Positions 19,795 through 31,884 of a DNA stretch of 64,000 bases are shown here, in pieces. Origin of the DNA: Pomphorhynchus laevis. Taxonomy: Eukaryota > Acanthocephala > Palaeacanthocephala > Echinorhynchida > Pomphorhynchidae. How positions within the stretch are numbered: the first letter of the stretch is position 1; each line of letters starts with the position of its first letter. Position numbers and translations under genes: made by a program. The stretch lies in the NCBI GenBank assembly GCA_012934845.2, contig WNNJ02000908.1, positions 1 to 64,000 of the forward strand, given 5' to 3'. The notes under the pieces are model-generated. The model searched no databases. It was not told the DNA's origin and worked only from the letters and a program-made list of their open reading frames with translations.

Positions 19795-21297
19795 TTTTTT
19801 TATACATACAAATGTTAACTATATTGGCAAGTTAATCAATATCTTAACTAATGAAATATCTTAGCATAATATTAATTTTAATAGTAATTTATAGACATGT
19901 TGTTATAATATAGGCCTTTGAATTATATAATTGCAAGTAATAAATTTAATTACTTACTAATGGGTTAAATTTATTTCTTTATCAAATTTAATTTAAAAAG
20001 GATAAACCGTTTTTTATACATACAAATGTTAACTATATTGGCAAGTTAATCAATATCTTAACTAATGAAATATCTTAGCATAATATTAATTTTAATAGTA
20101 ATTTATAGACATGTTGTTATAATATAGGCCTTTGAATTATATAATTGCAAGTAATAAATTTAATTACTTACTAATGGGTTAAATTTATTTCTTTATCAAA
20201 TTTAATTTAAAAAGGATAAACCGTTTTTTATACATACAAATGTTAACTATATTGGCAAGTTAATCAATATCTTAACTAATGAAATATCTTAGCATAATAT
20301 TAATTTTAATAGTAATTTATAGACATGTTGTTATAATATAGGCCTTTGAATTATATAATTGCAAGTAATAAATTTAATTACTTACTAATGGGTTAAATTT
20401 ATTTCTTTATCAAATTTAATTTAAAAAGGATAAACCGTTTTTTATACATACAAATGTTAACTATATTGGCAAGTTAATCAATATCTTAACTAATGAAATA
20501 TCTTAGCATAATATTAATTTTAATAGTAATTTATAGACATGTTGTTATAATATAGGCCTTTGAATTATATAATTGCAAGTAATAAATTTAATTACTTACT
20601 AATGGGTTAAATTTATTTCTTTATCAAATTTAATTAAAAAAGGATAAACCGTTTTTTATACATACAAATGTTAACTATATTGGCAAGTTAATCAATATCT
20701 TAACTAATGAAATATCTTAGCATAATATTAATTTTAATAGTAATTTATAGACATGTTGTTATAATATAGGCCTTTGAATTATATAATTGCAAGTAATAAA
20801 TTTAATTACTTACTAATGGGTTAAATTTATTTCTTTATCAAATTTAATTAAAAAAGGATAAACCGTTTTTTATACATACAAATGTTAACTATATTGGCAA
20901 GTTAATCAATATCTTAACTAATGAAATATCTTAGCATAATATTAATTTTAATAGTAATTTATAGACATGTTGTTATAATATAGGCCTTTGAATTATATAA
21001 TTGCAAGTAATAAATTTAATTACTTACTAATGGGTTAAATTTATTTCTTTATCAAATTTAATTTAAAAAGGATAAACCGTTTTTTATACATACAAATGTT
21101 AACTATATTGGCAAGTTAATCAATATCTTAACTAATGAAATATCTTAGCATAATATTAATTTTAATAGTAATTTATAGACATGTTGTTATAATATAGGCC
21201 TTTGAATTATATAATTGCAAGTAATAAATTTAATTACTTACTAATGGGTTAAATTTATTTCTTTATCAAATTTAATTAAAAAAGGATAAACCGTTTT
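19795..21297. repeat. Satellite: seven 214-bp monomers
   Basis: TATACATACAAATG recurs at 19801, 20015, 20229, 20443, 20657, 20871 and 21085, exactly 214 bp apart. Copies are almost identical. The clearest variant is TTTAATTTAAAAAGG versus TTTAATTAAAAAAGG near the monomer end. The last copy stops at CCGTTTT (about 21297). A diverged single relative (GCAAGTAATAATTTAAATTAC) lies at about 21490-21550, so the array seems to have grown from local sequence. It has no coding potential beyond short chance ORFs. Confidence 0.97.
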
Positions 21298-21299
21298 GA

Positions 21300-22780
21300 C
21301 AAATTTTTATTTCACAAAATACTATGTAATGATACGCTTTTAATCTAGGAATTTTTAGAGAAATCACTTAAAGTACTATACAGTTAATTTTAATTATTTG
21401 TTTATAAAATTAAAAATTTAATATTTTCCCTCATATAAACAAATAGTGATTGAAATTTTCATGTGTAGACAAAATTATGATTAACAATATAATTTTATAG
21501 ACCTTTGACTTATATATTAGCAAGTAATAATTTAAATTACTTACTAATAATTTAAATTAAATTTTTTAAATTTCCTTTTAACGACTTCCGTAATTGTAAA
21601 GAAATTTTAGAAATCTATTATCTTGAAAATCGTTTTAAATAAGAATCAATCGTCATTTATCTGCTTAATCTATACTATATACCAAAATATAGTCCAAAAT
21701 ATCGTAATTTTATAAATGTTTTTCATACTTTAAATTCGACTCCAGTTAAAAACCGAAATTTTGTAAATTCTTCAGAAAAATATCAAAAATAATTTAATAA
21801 TTTTAGAATGCATTTGAAAATATTTAATTACATAATAACAAATACGTTTTATAACAAGTATGACGTTTCTAAGAGTGTGATTTTTTACGTTTTATTAATA
21901 ACATACGTTATTAGTGATATAGTCATGGGAATTCTAGGACATGATTAAAAATGCAGTAACTTAATTTTATATTTCGCCAACTGCTTATTGATCCTGCTCT
22001 AAACTTCCAAATTTAGTTGATCAGCATTCGTTATTTTGAATTATTGCGATTAATCTAATGATTTTATGAATTGGACAATGTATTGATTACAGGAGATTTT
22101 CATGACTTTTATTTTAATTTATTTATTAAAGCAAAATATGATAGCAGCAATAACCTTTTAAATATATTCATAGTGATCATATGATCTCTCTGAAAATGAT
22201 TATATGAATTCCCAACAAGCCATAAGTTTAATCATATAATCTCAAAATAGTTATAGTTAATAGAATTATCCCTCTGGATGTTTAAACACCCTGTACAACG
22301 CACATCGAATGTATCATTGGACAAGTTAATAGAATGTTAAAAATATCTAATATTGACCCATTTTTTAATTCGGAATTTTTGGATAAAAACATAAATTAAT
22401 TTTTATATTTCGCTAGTTGCTACTCGCACCATTAGAAACAAAAAGTTTTGTTTGGAAATGTTTATCTTGTTTTATCATTTTGTAAATTCAATGCAACGAA
22501 GAAAATCGCTGGTTCAATTATAGCTTCCATTATTAAGATCAAAAATTCGAAATAAAAAACTTATGATTGTAACTAATTTGTGCATTTTTTACCACTTAAA
22601 ACAAAAATCAAAATTTTTAGATTTTTTATTAAAATATTAACTTTTCAAAAATTATAATTTAATATTTTTACCTTAAATAAGTTTTGTATTTTTCAACTGG
22701 TATAATCTTAACAGTGATTAAGAATAATTTAAAGTAGGCTTTTTTGATTTCCAGATTATGATGCAATAATCTATTGAAAA
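21300..22780. other. AT-rich DNA without recognised genes
   Basis: Contains the diverged satellite relative at about 21490-21550. Two TTTATATTTCGC...CAACTGC-like stretches near 21965 and 22400 resemble the tail of the repeat family seen at 53870 and 63040. No coding signal. Confidence 0.55.
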
Positions 22781-22789
22781 AAAATAACA

Positions 22790-23955
22790 TAAACTATCGA
22801 CTAAAATGCGAATTGAAGAGATTCGGATTAATAGCACCAACTGACTATACTAACGACGTATGATCCAGAGAGGAACGTATGAGATTTCAAACGTTTCGAC
22901 AAAATGTTAATATAAAAATCACTAAAGCTGATGTTTGCAGCACAATAGTCATAATGAAGAAGGGGATGTACCTAGACAAAATAAATGAACTAATTTCAGA
23001 TGAAACAAAATTTGAAGAGGTAACATCACCACCGGTAAAGACCATGGACCAATACATCAAAAGACAAAATTCGATTGTAAAGCAAAACAACTTAAATCGG
23101 ACATCACCAACGTCAGTCGTATTATGCACAAGTACAAGACATAAAAAGCATGGCTATATATGGAACTGCAAAAATTCATAAGAATATTGTTGACCTCCAT
23201 TAAGGGCAGTCATATCTACTATAGGAACCCCAACATATGATATCTCCAATCAAATTAACCGAATCATCGCGATGTATCTACTCAGCACATATTGCATAAA
23301 CTTCACCAAAGAATTCATCGACATCATTACAACTACGAAACCTGGACGATTAATTACATATATTGACTTGACAAACCTCTTCACAAATATAACAGTCAAC
23401 GAAACCATTGATATAATATGTGACTATGTATATCGTAACCAAAATATATTTCTCCAACCGCCCCCCCCCCCAAAAAAAAACAACTGAATCCACTCTAAGG
23501 GAATTTTTACGTATGTACACATCTGGAATGCCTATCATCGCACCTGGTGGTAAACTTTACCGACAGATTGATGGTGTATCAATGGGATGTGTCCTCGGTA
23601 CTACTTTCAAAAAATTTTACATGGACCACCAAAAAAATAAAGTATTCGCAAAAAGCAAAACGCTTCCGATATAAGTATATACCCTTTACGTCGATGATAT
23701 ATTTATCAGTTATGACGAGCCGATAGAACTTAAAAAATTGAGAATTGCACTTGAAGCTGATTCTTGCCTCAAATTGACTTACGCGAATGAGGTTGACAAT
23801 CTTATAAGCTTCCTAGATATTAAAATCACCCGATTACAAAATCGATTTGAAACCTACGTATATATTAAAATAACCAAATCGGATGAATGCATAATAATTT
23901 ATCTAACGTAACAAATGCGTGCCAAATGCACGCTTACATAACCACTAACAAAAAA
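22790..23955 (+). pseudogene. P2: Penelope-like element RT, left part
   Basis: Recognisable PLE pieces in order: ITKADVCSTIVIMKKGMYL (the 'ADKG...T/VIM' N-terminal motif), IGTPTYDISNQINRI, LITYIDLTNLFTNITVNET (the 'SLFTNIP' motif), YRQIDGVSMGCVLGT (the 'GxxMGs' motif), LYVDDIFISYDEP (YVDD active site) and NLISFLDIKITR. All lie on the plus strand. The element is broken at several points and interrupted by a LINE B copy. Its right part resumes at 25575. The GIY-YIG end is badly decayed. Confidence 0.8.
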
Positions 23956-23959
23956 TAAC

Positions 23960-25562
23960 AGCAAAAGTCACAGATTAATTAGTTAATTGTTGAAATGGAA
24001 TTGGATTTGGCGTTTGAAGCACGGCATTGTTGTTGATTGGCGGATATGAATGGACAGATGATTCCACGAGAGAGGAGCAGCCATAACTAAGGAGCGGAAG
24101 CCAAAAGAGGTAGAGTAGTTTGGGACGTAAAAGAAGAGAATTACGGGAACGCAGAGCAAAGTACACAGTTCGAGAATTGTCGAGAAAAGAAAGGTTGAAA
24201 AATGAAGGGGTATGAGAAGTTATAAGGCGAAAAGCAATGATAAGAAGACAAATTTGAACACGACAATAAATGGTAGGACAATGGAGAGAAACAAGATGGT
24301 GGGGTGTATGATTAAAACGACAAAGACGGAGGAGAACTCGGACTGCAGCGTTGATGATGGGTTGTAAAGGAAGAAGAGTGGATTTAGGTGAGTTGGAAAA
24401 TAGACTAAGACACTAATCAAGTCTTGAGAAATGTAGACAAGATATGAGAGTCATACAAGAAGGTAAATCGATCAATCTACGAACTTGACGGAGATTGCGG
24501 AGTATCAGGGTAGACGAGCGTACTTTATCACTAACGAAAGGTTTAAGTGAAAGTCGGCTGTCGAAATGAAAGCCTAAGAAAACGAGATTATCAACGATAG
24601 GAAGAATTGTAGAATTTAATGATACGGAGGGATGTTCTGAGCTGAAGCGTCGAGATTTTACATTTACCGGGATTCAGAGAAAGGCGAAGGGAAGAAAGAT
24701 GATTGGAAATAGAGACAAGACAGCTGGAAACAGAAACACTAAGATCATGAATACGATAAGCAGGTGCGTGAGCATAGATGAGAATGTCATCTGCATATTG
24801 CATAACATGGAAGTTATGACATGTTATGACATGGAACTATGACACTACATAATTTATGATCGCGCGATATGAGTAAGTCGTTATAAACTTTAAGACAGGC
24901 AATTTCAGTAGAGTGATTAGAGCGAAAAGCAGATTGGAAGGGAGGAAATAAGTTAGAGGAATAGCGATATGTATTAACTTGCTTAAGAACGAGACGCTCA
25001 AGGAGTTTAGAGAGGGTTAATGAGAAGTGAGATTGAACGGTACGAATATGGTAGTGAGGAGTCGAGAGATTGCTTTTTGATGAGAGGACGAACAGTGGCG
25101 CATTTCCAGATGGAAGGAAATGTACGGCTACGGATGGACGAGTTGAACAATGTGGTTAGGAAGGGTGAGATAGAGGAGCAGATATTTTTAAGCAAGTGAG
25201 TTGGAATTGGGTCAGAAGGAGAGGTTTTATTAGGTAATGACAGCAGAACCGAAGAAACTTCATCAGACGAAACGGGAAGAAGGTGGAATAGTTCTGGGAG
25301 GGAGGTATTTAAAGAGAAGAGTGGGTACAAGGGGGTTATGGGTAGTAGGGAAAGTAACGTGGATGGCTTAGTTTGTAGATAAGAAGAAAATTCATCGGGA
25401 TTTATATTACAAGAAGTAGATGATCATGAAAGAATTGAGTTTAAGATTTTCCAATGAGATTTAGAGTTGGAAGATGACTCGAGTTGATTTCGCCAAAAGA
25501 TATTACGTTTAGTATAAAAATAAGATGTGAACGGCGTAGAGAAAAGTAGGAAGGGTAAGATA
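23960..25562 (-). pseudogene. LINE B copy 2, inserted into P2
   Basis: Minus-strand LINE of the same family as 27720-29452. Pieces: LPNKTSPSDPIPTHLL (25330-25007), MQYADDILIYAHAPAYRI (24803-24591, intact YADD), then the C-terminal region, ending near TTTGTTACG with the motif GCGTGCATTTGGCACGC. Several frameshifts and stops separate the pieces. The EN domain is absent. Neighbouring P2 halves show it inserted in a PLE. Confidence 0.75.
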
Positions 25563-25574
25563 GAGGATCAAATA

Positions 25575-26340
25575 TTTTTGCATGAATATTTTGCATGAAT
25601 TGTGCAATTATCTCACGAGCCGTCTACAAACTAGCAGTCGTCAAAATAATGCTCCATCGAGCTAACATGATTTGCTCCAATATAGATTTGTTCAATGACA
25701 GGGTCGCCAAAATTAGAAAAATGTTAACTAACAATGGTTACAACTTGCAACTAGTTGGCAAAACAATAACAAACTTCATGCAGCAAATGAACACGAACCA
25801 GACAAGCCAAATAAACGATACAAGCAGCGCAGAAGTGTTAATTTATCATCAGCCGCAAATGCATTGCAGACATAAGCTACAAGAGATCCAATTGAGAAGT
25901 GTATTAAAAACTACTATCGATTCTACTAAAACTGTTGAATTACGGATATTCTACAGAATTAAGAAGTTACGCCGCCTACTGATTAATAATAAGAGCAAAT
26001 CGATATCACTAATTCACATGTAGTGAAGCTGAATGTAGCGACAGCCAACCAAAATACATGGTTACACAACCCAGACATTAGATAATCGATTAAAACATCA
26101 TAAATACAAAGGTGCCATCAAACAAATATATGGGTAAAAATTGCTTTGCAGTACGGATACCATCTTACAGAAGCCGGATTGATTATTCGTAGAGTAACCT
26201 TACTATTACAAATTTTAATCTAGTATGGAGCAAAACTTCTCGTTTCTGGATTCGTCCCACCATCAACGATAGAACACTTCAGGAACTTCGGAGCCATTGT
26301 GCCGCAATTAAGATTCATATCAAGTAAACATCCATATTAA
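25575..26340 (+). pseudogene. P2: Penelope-like element, right part (linker and decayed GIY-YIG)
   Basis: 142 open codons at 25595-26023 carry HRANMICSNIDLFNDRVAKI and LTNNGYNLQLVGKTI, the region after the RT in PLEs. LKHHKYKGAIKQ and YHLTEAG near 26090-26180 look like the decayed endonuclease end. It continues the reading sense of 22790-23955 across the LINE B insertion. Confidence 0.7.
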
Positions 26341-26349
26341 CAAAACTGT

Positions 26350-26995
26350 CGGGTGTGTTCCTATGTCTGATTCCAGTCATTCAATTCGTATACTTTACTC
26401 TAATGTATTAAGTATCATTAATGAGCGTTACGAAATATTATCTATGCTTAGATGTACACCCTTTAATATACTCGTATTTACTAAGTCTTGGTTAAAGCAT
26501 CACATCCTCGACGCAGAAATCTTAAATTATGGTTTCTTCACTATACACTCTGACCGTTTAGTATGTCGTGGTAAGGATGTGGACCACAACGACATACTAG
26601 AGGATGTCGGACCACCTCACAACACATGTTATATCAACTAAAAATGACAGTACAAATCTTACAATAGGACCACCTCACAACACATGTTCTATCAACAAAA
26701 AATGACAGTACAAATCTTTGTGAGTACGCATGGGTATATGTTACAGATAGAAATGATACTAAATTAAAATTATATGAATTTTATCATTCCCCTTTCGCTC
26801 CAACTACTTCCATCAGATCTTCAATATTAAGTAACTTAGTAAATGGCTAATCAATCCTCTTATTGAGAGATTTCAATATGCCCCATATTGATTAGGACGA
26901 CAATTATGCACCACTTCCTGGTTGTGATCCTAAATCTATACTACTACTTAAAACTATGAATAATATTTATTTAACCCAATACATCCATTAATAAA
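26350..26995 (+). pseudogene. LINE A endonuclease (EN) fragment
   Basis: The plus strand reads SIRILYSNVLSIINERYEIL, then FTKSWLKHHILDAEI, the early APE-type EN motifs (compare ALTETWLNP in the 45-kb copy). Later come YEFYHSPFAPTTS and FNMPHID-like sequence (FQYAPY at about 26870). A ~50-base segment near 26595-26700 (GGACCACCTCACAACACATG) is duplicated in tandem. It ends before the RT. Confidence 0.65.
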
Positions 26996-27199
26996 CGCGT
27001 TTTAGAAGTAATAGCTTTTATATCTTGAATCTATGTTTTTCTAACCATCTTTCGATTGGCAAAAATACTGATATGTCAAAAATGATGTTATGTCAAGAAT
27101 GCTGATATGTCAAAAATGCTGAAAAATAGCTGTGAGTAGCCCTTATTCCTCAACCTAACATGGTAGCGCGACCAGATACAGGTTAATGGCTTATTTCCC

Positions 27200-27605
27200 C
27201 TGATGAAATTTGATTATCAAGTATCTTATTCTAATACAAAGTATATTATTTATTATCCATCCATAAAAATTTGCCACTTAAGAGTTTAAATTTATTCTTT
27301 ATATTATTGTGTTGATTTATATATTTTACTATTTTCTGCTTGATGTTATTTTTATAGTAACCTAGTTTAAAATATGCATATATTAAATTATTTAAATGAT
27401 TTTGAAGAAAGCCAATATCGTTACAAATTGTTGAAATTCTTAAAATTTCATTATTTAATGTAATATATTTAAAACTATATGGTATGCATGAATGCTCACG
27501 CAAAAATGATTTTGTAAATTTAATAAGGGCCGAAATCTGCTTACATAGCAGTTCCTCATGATTACATCTAATCCTTATTCTGCTACATTATCTGTTATTT
27601 GTTGG
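27200..27605 (-). pseudogene. P1 RT fragment with adjoining module
   Basis: 27503-27246 encodes EHSCIPYSFKYITLNNEILR through SGKFLWMDNK (split: EHSCIPYSFKY, NNEILRISTICND). At 27520-27600 the diverged module (AGGGCCGAAATCTGC, GTTCCTCATGATTAC) follows. The pair is a near repeat of 15225-15560. Confidence 0.65.
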
Positions 27606-27609
27606 TCAA

Positions 27610-27716
27610 TTCATAAAAATTGACTTATAGAATCAAACAGAAAATAGTTAAATATATAAATCAACACAATATTTTTAAAACTAAATGTAAACTATAAAAT
27701 TTATGATCATTTATTA
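27610..27716 (+). pseudogene. P1 fragment, left of a LINE B insertion
   Basis: The plus strand reads IKQKIVKYINQHNIFK of the P1 end. The sequence resumes at about 29470 (KLKEFMDE, then the 3' module), so a single P1 copy was split by the LINE. Confidence 0.6.
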
Positions 27717-27719
27717 AAA

Positions 27720-29449
27720 AAAGGATTTATTTTAACGTGGCAAAATGCGTGCCAGCGCACGCTTACATTACCACAACAAAACAAAACTGTGAATCAGGTG
27801 TCGAGAATGTGTGAATGGAGGAGGTGTTTGAATGTGATAAAGGAGGGAGCGCGGCGGACGTCGAGAGGGAGTTGATTCCAGGCGAGTGAGGCGGCGACGA
27901 GGAAGGATCGGAGACCGTAGTTGTTGGAGTAATTAGGAACGTGGAGTAAGATGGTATGACAGGAACGAAGCGATAGAGAGGTGGGGCGAGTATCGTCTAA
28001 GAAAGGAAGGTTGATGAACGATGGGGAGCCGACAGCGATGAGACAAAAAGTAACGAGAAAGGAGGAGTTTGATGCGGATGTGGATGGTGGGGCAGGAGAG
28101 TTAGGCAAAATATGTGGATGTGTGGTCGAAGCGACGGAGACGAAAGAGCACTCGAACGGCGGTGTTGATTATTCGTTGTAGGGGTAGGATGATGGATTTT
28201 GGAGAATTGGCGAAAAGGCTAAGGCAGTAATCGATTTTAGGGAAAAGAAGCGATGAAAGAAGAGACATACAAGAACGGAAGTCGATAAGGGGGCGGATAC
28301 GGCGGATGTCACGGAGAATTAAGTTAGACGAGCGGACCTTGTCACGGACGAAGGGTTTAAGGGAAAGGTGATCATCGAAATGGAAGCCTAAGAAAGTGAG
28401 ATTGTGGACTATGGGGATGATCGATGAGGCAAAATATACAGTGGGAGGAGATATGTTTGGTTTACGGGGGAGGATCCACATTATTTTGGACTTTTCGGGG
28501 TTTAGAACGAGATGGAGATTGGAGAGACGTTTGTAGATAGAAGAAAGACAGTTGGAGGCAGAAATGCCGATATCTTGTATGCGATGTGCGGGTGCATGAG
28601 CATAGATTAGAATGTCATCAGCGTATTGCATGACGTTAAAGGAGTAAGGTTTGATAAATGGAGAGAGATCGCCAAGCAAAAGAGAGAAAAGCAGGGGACC
28701 TAGGACTGAATCTTGTGGAACCCCGCAAAAAATAGGGATGGGAGGGGAGGATGATGAATTAGAACAGACGCGAAAGGAACGGTCGGATAGATATGAGGCG
28801 AACCATGCTACGGAGGAGGAAGAAAAGCCGTAATCATAACGAAGGCGAGAAAGGAGGACGGAGTGGTCGACAATGTCGAATACGGAGGAGAGGTCGAGGG
28901 AGATGATAACACTATATAGAGCCTTGTCTCGAGAAATGAGTAAGTCGTTGTACACTTTTATGCATGCGATTTCTGTCGAGTGATTAGAGCGGAAAGCGGA
29001 TTGGAAAGGAGGGTACAGGTTGGATGAGGAGAGATAAGCGTTGATTTGTATTAAGATGAGGCGTTCTAAGAGCTTAGAAAGAGTAGGGAGTAGTGAAATG
29101 GGGCGATAGCTAAAAGGAAGGGAGGGGTCGAGCGATTGTTTCTTAAGGAGGGGACGAACGATCGCGGATTTCCAGTGTTAAGGGAAGATACGACTGCGTA
29201 TGGACGAGTTAAACAAGGTTGTGAGAAATGGGGATATCGATGAGCATATGGATTTTAATATGTGGGTAGGCAGGGGATCGGCAGGTGAGGTTTTGTTGGG
29301 CAAGGACATGAGGACAGATGATACTTCTGTAGGTGAGACAGGGAGAAGATGAAAGAGTTCCGGAAGGATGAGAGTAGACTGGGCAGAGTGGGATAGGATG
29401 GAGACCGGGGTGTGAGAGAGCAGCGTGGATACTAAAGTATCCACGCTGC
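27720..29449 (-). pseudogene. LINE B copy 1 (RT and C-terminal region)
   Basis: Non-LTR retrotransposon, Jockey/CR1-like group by motif. On the minus strand, LPNKTSPADPLPTHIL (about 29310) precedes the RT. 28955-28101 is open for 284 codons with SLDLSSVFDIVDHSVLL, CGVPQDSVLGPLLFSLL, QYADDILIYAHAPAHR (active site intact), LNPEKSKIMW and FLGFHFDD. A frame change near 28105 leads into the C-terminal part ending SLAWNQLPLDVRRAPSFITF (28108-27794). The 3' end carries GCGTGCGCTGGCACGCATTT. It is 5' truncated at a perfect hairpin. It is decayed but its RT core is still open. Confidence 0.8.
29420..29449. repeat. Perfect 14-bp inverted repeat at a LINE junction
   Basis: GCAGCGTGGATACT, AA, and its exact complement. 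One arm is LINE B sequence. The hairpin ends exactly where LINE B similarity ends and P1-derived sequence begins, so it marks a fold-back at the 5' truncation point. Confidence 0.85.
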
Positions 29450-29454
29450 ATTTT

Positions 29455-29760
29455 TAAATATATAAAAATATATTTAAACTCATAAGCTAAAAGAATTTAT
29501 GGATGAATAATAAATAATATACTTTGTATCTAATAAGATACTAGATAATCAAATTTCATCAGTGGAAATACATCATTAGCGCGTATTTGATTCCGCTGCT
29601 AAGTTAAGTCCAGGAATAGGGTCGAAACCTAAGAAGATAGCAGTTCTTCCTAATGACCTCGAATCCTTATTATGATAAATCGTCTATTATTTATTAGTTA
29701 AATCATAAAAATATACTTTTATTTTAAATTTCAATTTTTAATTTTAACATGATATAAGTT
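29455..29760 (+). repeat. P1 tail and 3' module, right of the LINE B insertion
   Basis: Reads AAAGAATTTATGGATGAATA, then AGATACTAGATAATC, GGAATAGGGTCGAAACC and GCAGTTCTTCCTAATGACC, in the order of the module at 10741. Confidence 0.6.
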
Positions 29761-29870
29761 ATATAGAATTTAATATAAAAATTATTAATTATTTATAATA
29801 ATTTATTATAATTAAATCATTTTATTTATCATTATTTTTAATTTATATATAATTTAATATAATTTTATAT

Positions 29871-31880
29871 GTTGCCAAAAACCGGAGTTCGATTACAAGC
29901 AGAGCAAACGTCCTTATCACTCCTAGACAAGCTGATAGTAGCCAGCAGCACATATCAGTAGGGTGAACTAACATCAGTCGTTTCGGCTGCCTTTTGATAT
30001 ATTAAGGCATCACCAAGAATTTGCTTACGTGGTAGCGTAAGCATTACCTTCTTAAACTAATCATGTGCTTTCCGGATCATCCTAATTTTATTCAGCATGA
30101 ATTTTATTTGCTGTCGTTGCTTGCTTCCTCATATGATCCTTTGAAAGATCCATTTTTATAATTTTATAAAAATTGTGTTAAACTGTACTCCGGAGCTAAT
30201 AAGCTTCAGCCTCATAATTGTAGATGTTGCCAAAAACCTTAGTTCGATTATAAGTAAAGCAAACTTCTTTATCACTCCTAGACGAGCAGATGGTGACCAG
30301 CAGCAAGCATCAATAGGGTGAACTACCATCAATTGTTTGGCTGCCTTGTGATACATAAAAAGGCATCTCAATGATTTTGCTAACGTGGTAGTATGAGGCT
30401 AGCCTCTTTAAACTAACCATGTGCTTTCCGGATCATCCTAATATTATTCGCCATGAATTTTACTTGCTGTCATTGCTTGTTTTCTCACAAGATCCTTTAG
30501 AGGATACATTTTTATAATTTTACATCAAATTGTGTTAAACTGTGCTCCGGGAGCTAATAAGCTTCAGTTTCATAATTGTAGATGTATCCAAACACCGGAG
30601 TTCGATTACAAGTAGAGCAGACGTCCTTATCACTACCAGACGAGCTGATGGTAATCGGCAGCCCCCATCAATAGGGTGAACTCCCATCAGTCGTTTCGGC
30701 TGCCTTGTGATATACTAAAAAGGCATCTCCGAGAATTTGCTAACGTTGTACATGGGCCTAGCCTCTTTAAACTAACAATGCGCTCTCCGGATCATCCTAA
30801 TTTTATTCAGCAGGAATTTTACTTGCTGTCGTTGCTATAGCTTTCTCACAGGATCCTTTGGATGATACATTTTTATAATTTTGTATCTGATTGTGTTAAG
30901 TTGTGCTCCGGGAGCAAAAAGCTTAAGTCTCATAATACAAGATGTTGCCAAAAACCGGAGTTCGATTACAAGTAAAGCAGACTTCCTTGTCACTCCTAGA
31001 CAAGCTGATGGTAGCATGCAGCACTCATCAATAGGGTGAACTACCATCAGCTCGTCTAGGAGTGATAAAGAAGTCTGCTCTACTCGTAATTGAACTCCGG
31101 TTTTTGGCAACATCTACAATTATGAGACTGAAGCTTATTAGCTCCCGGAGCACAGTTTAACAAAATTTTTATAAAATTATAAAAATGAATCTTTCAAAGG
31201 ATCATGTGAGCAAGCAAGCAACGACAGCAAGTAAAATTCATATCGAATAATATGAGGATAATCCGGAAAGCACATTGTTAGTTTAAAGAGGTAATGTCCA
31301 TGCTACTATCACTTTAGCAAATTCTCGGAGATGCCTTTTTAATACATCACAAGGCAGCCGAAACGACTGGTATGAGTTCACCCTATTGATGGGGCTGCCG
31401 GTTACCATTAGCTCGTCTAGGAGTGATAGGGAAGTCTGCTCTACTTGTAATCGAACCCGGGCTTTTGGCAATATCTAGAATTATGAGACTAAAGTGTATT
31501 TGCTCCCGGAGCACAGTTTAGCACAATTTGATCGAAAATTATAAAAATGTATTCTCCAAAGAATTATGTGAGAAAGCGAGCAACGACAGCAAGTAAAATT
31601 CCTGCCGAATAAAATGATGATGATTCGGAAAGCACATGGTTAGCTTAAGGAGGCTAGGTCCCTGCTACCACTTTAGCAAATTCTCAGAGATGCCTTTTTA
31701 CTATACCACAAGGCAGCCGAAACGACTGATGGTAGTTCACCCTATTAATGAGTGCTACCGGCTACCATCAGCTCGTATAGGAGCGATAAGGAAGTCTGCT
31801 CTACTTGTAATCGAACTCTGGATTTTTTTCAACATCTACAATTATGAGACTGAAGCTTATTAGCTCTCGGAGATATAAAT
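29871..31880. repeat. Array of ~355-bp units: direct copies, then inverted copies
   Basis: Direct units begin at about 29871, 30226, 30581 and 30941 (each near GCCAAAAACCGGAGTTCGAT). The fourth turns over at about 31036. From there inverted units follow to about 31880 (CTCGTCTAGGAGTGAT at about 31050, 31410 and 31765). Unit landmarks are GAGTTCGATTACAAG, CTCATCAGTAGGGTGAAC, CATCAGTCGTTTCGGCTGCC and GTGCTCCGGGAGCTAATAAG. On the strand where they read GAAAC then CTGATGA, GGCAGC before GAAAC and GCTGCC after CTGATGA are complementary. Non-coding. The box-B-like GAGTTCGATTAC is suggestive of a tRNA-derived SINE but not sufficient. Confidence 0.85.
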
Positions 31881-31884
31881 TATA

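Noticed and set aside
19795-21297. Regular repeats that could be mistaken for a CRISPR array
   Set aside because: Monomers are 214 bp, directly abutting and without unique spacers. The setting is an animal genome.
28651-28833. Plus-strand ORF rich in charged residues
   Set aside because: Antisense of the LINE B reverse transcriptase.
29871-31880. tRNA genes or tRNA-derived SINEs in the 355-bp units
   Set aside because: GAGTTCGATTAC resembles box B, but no box A at proper spacing and no cloverleaf could be drawn.
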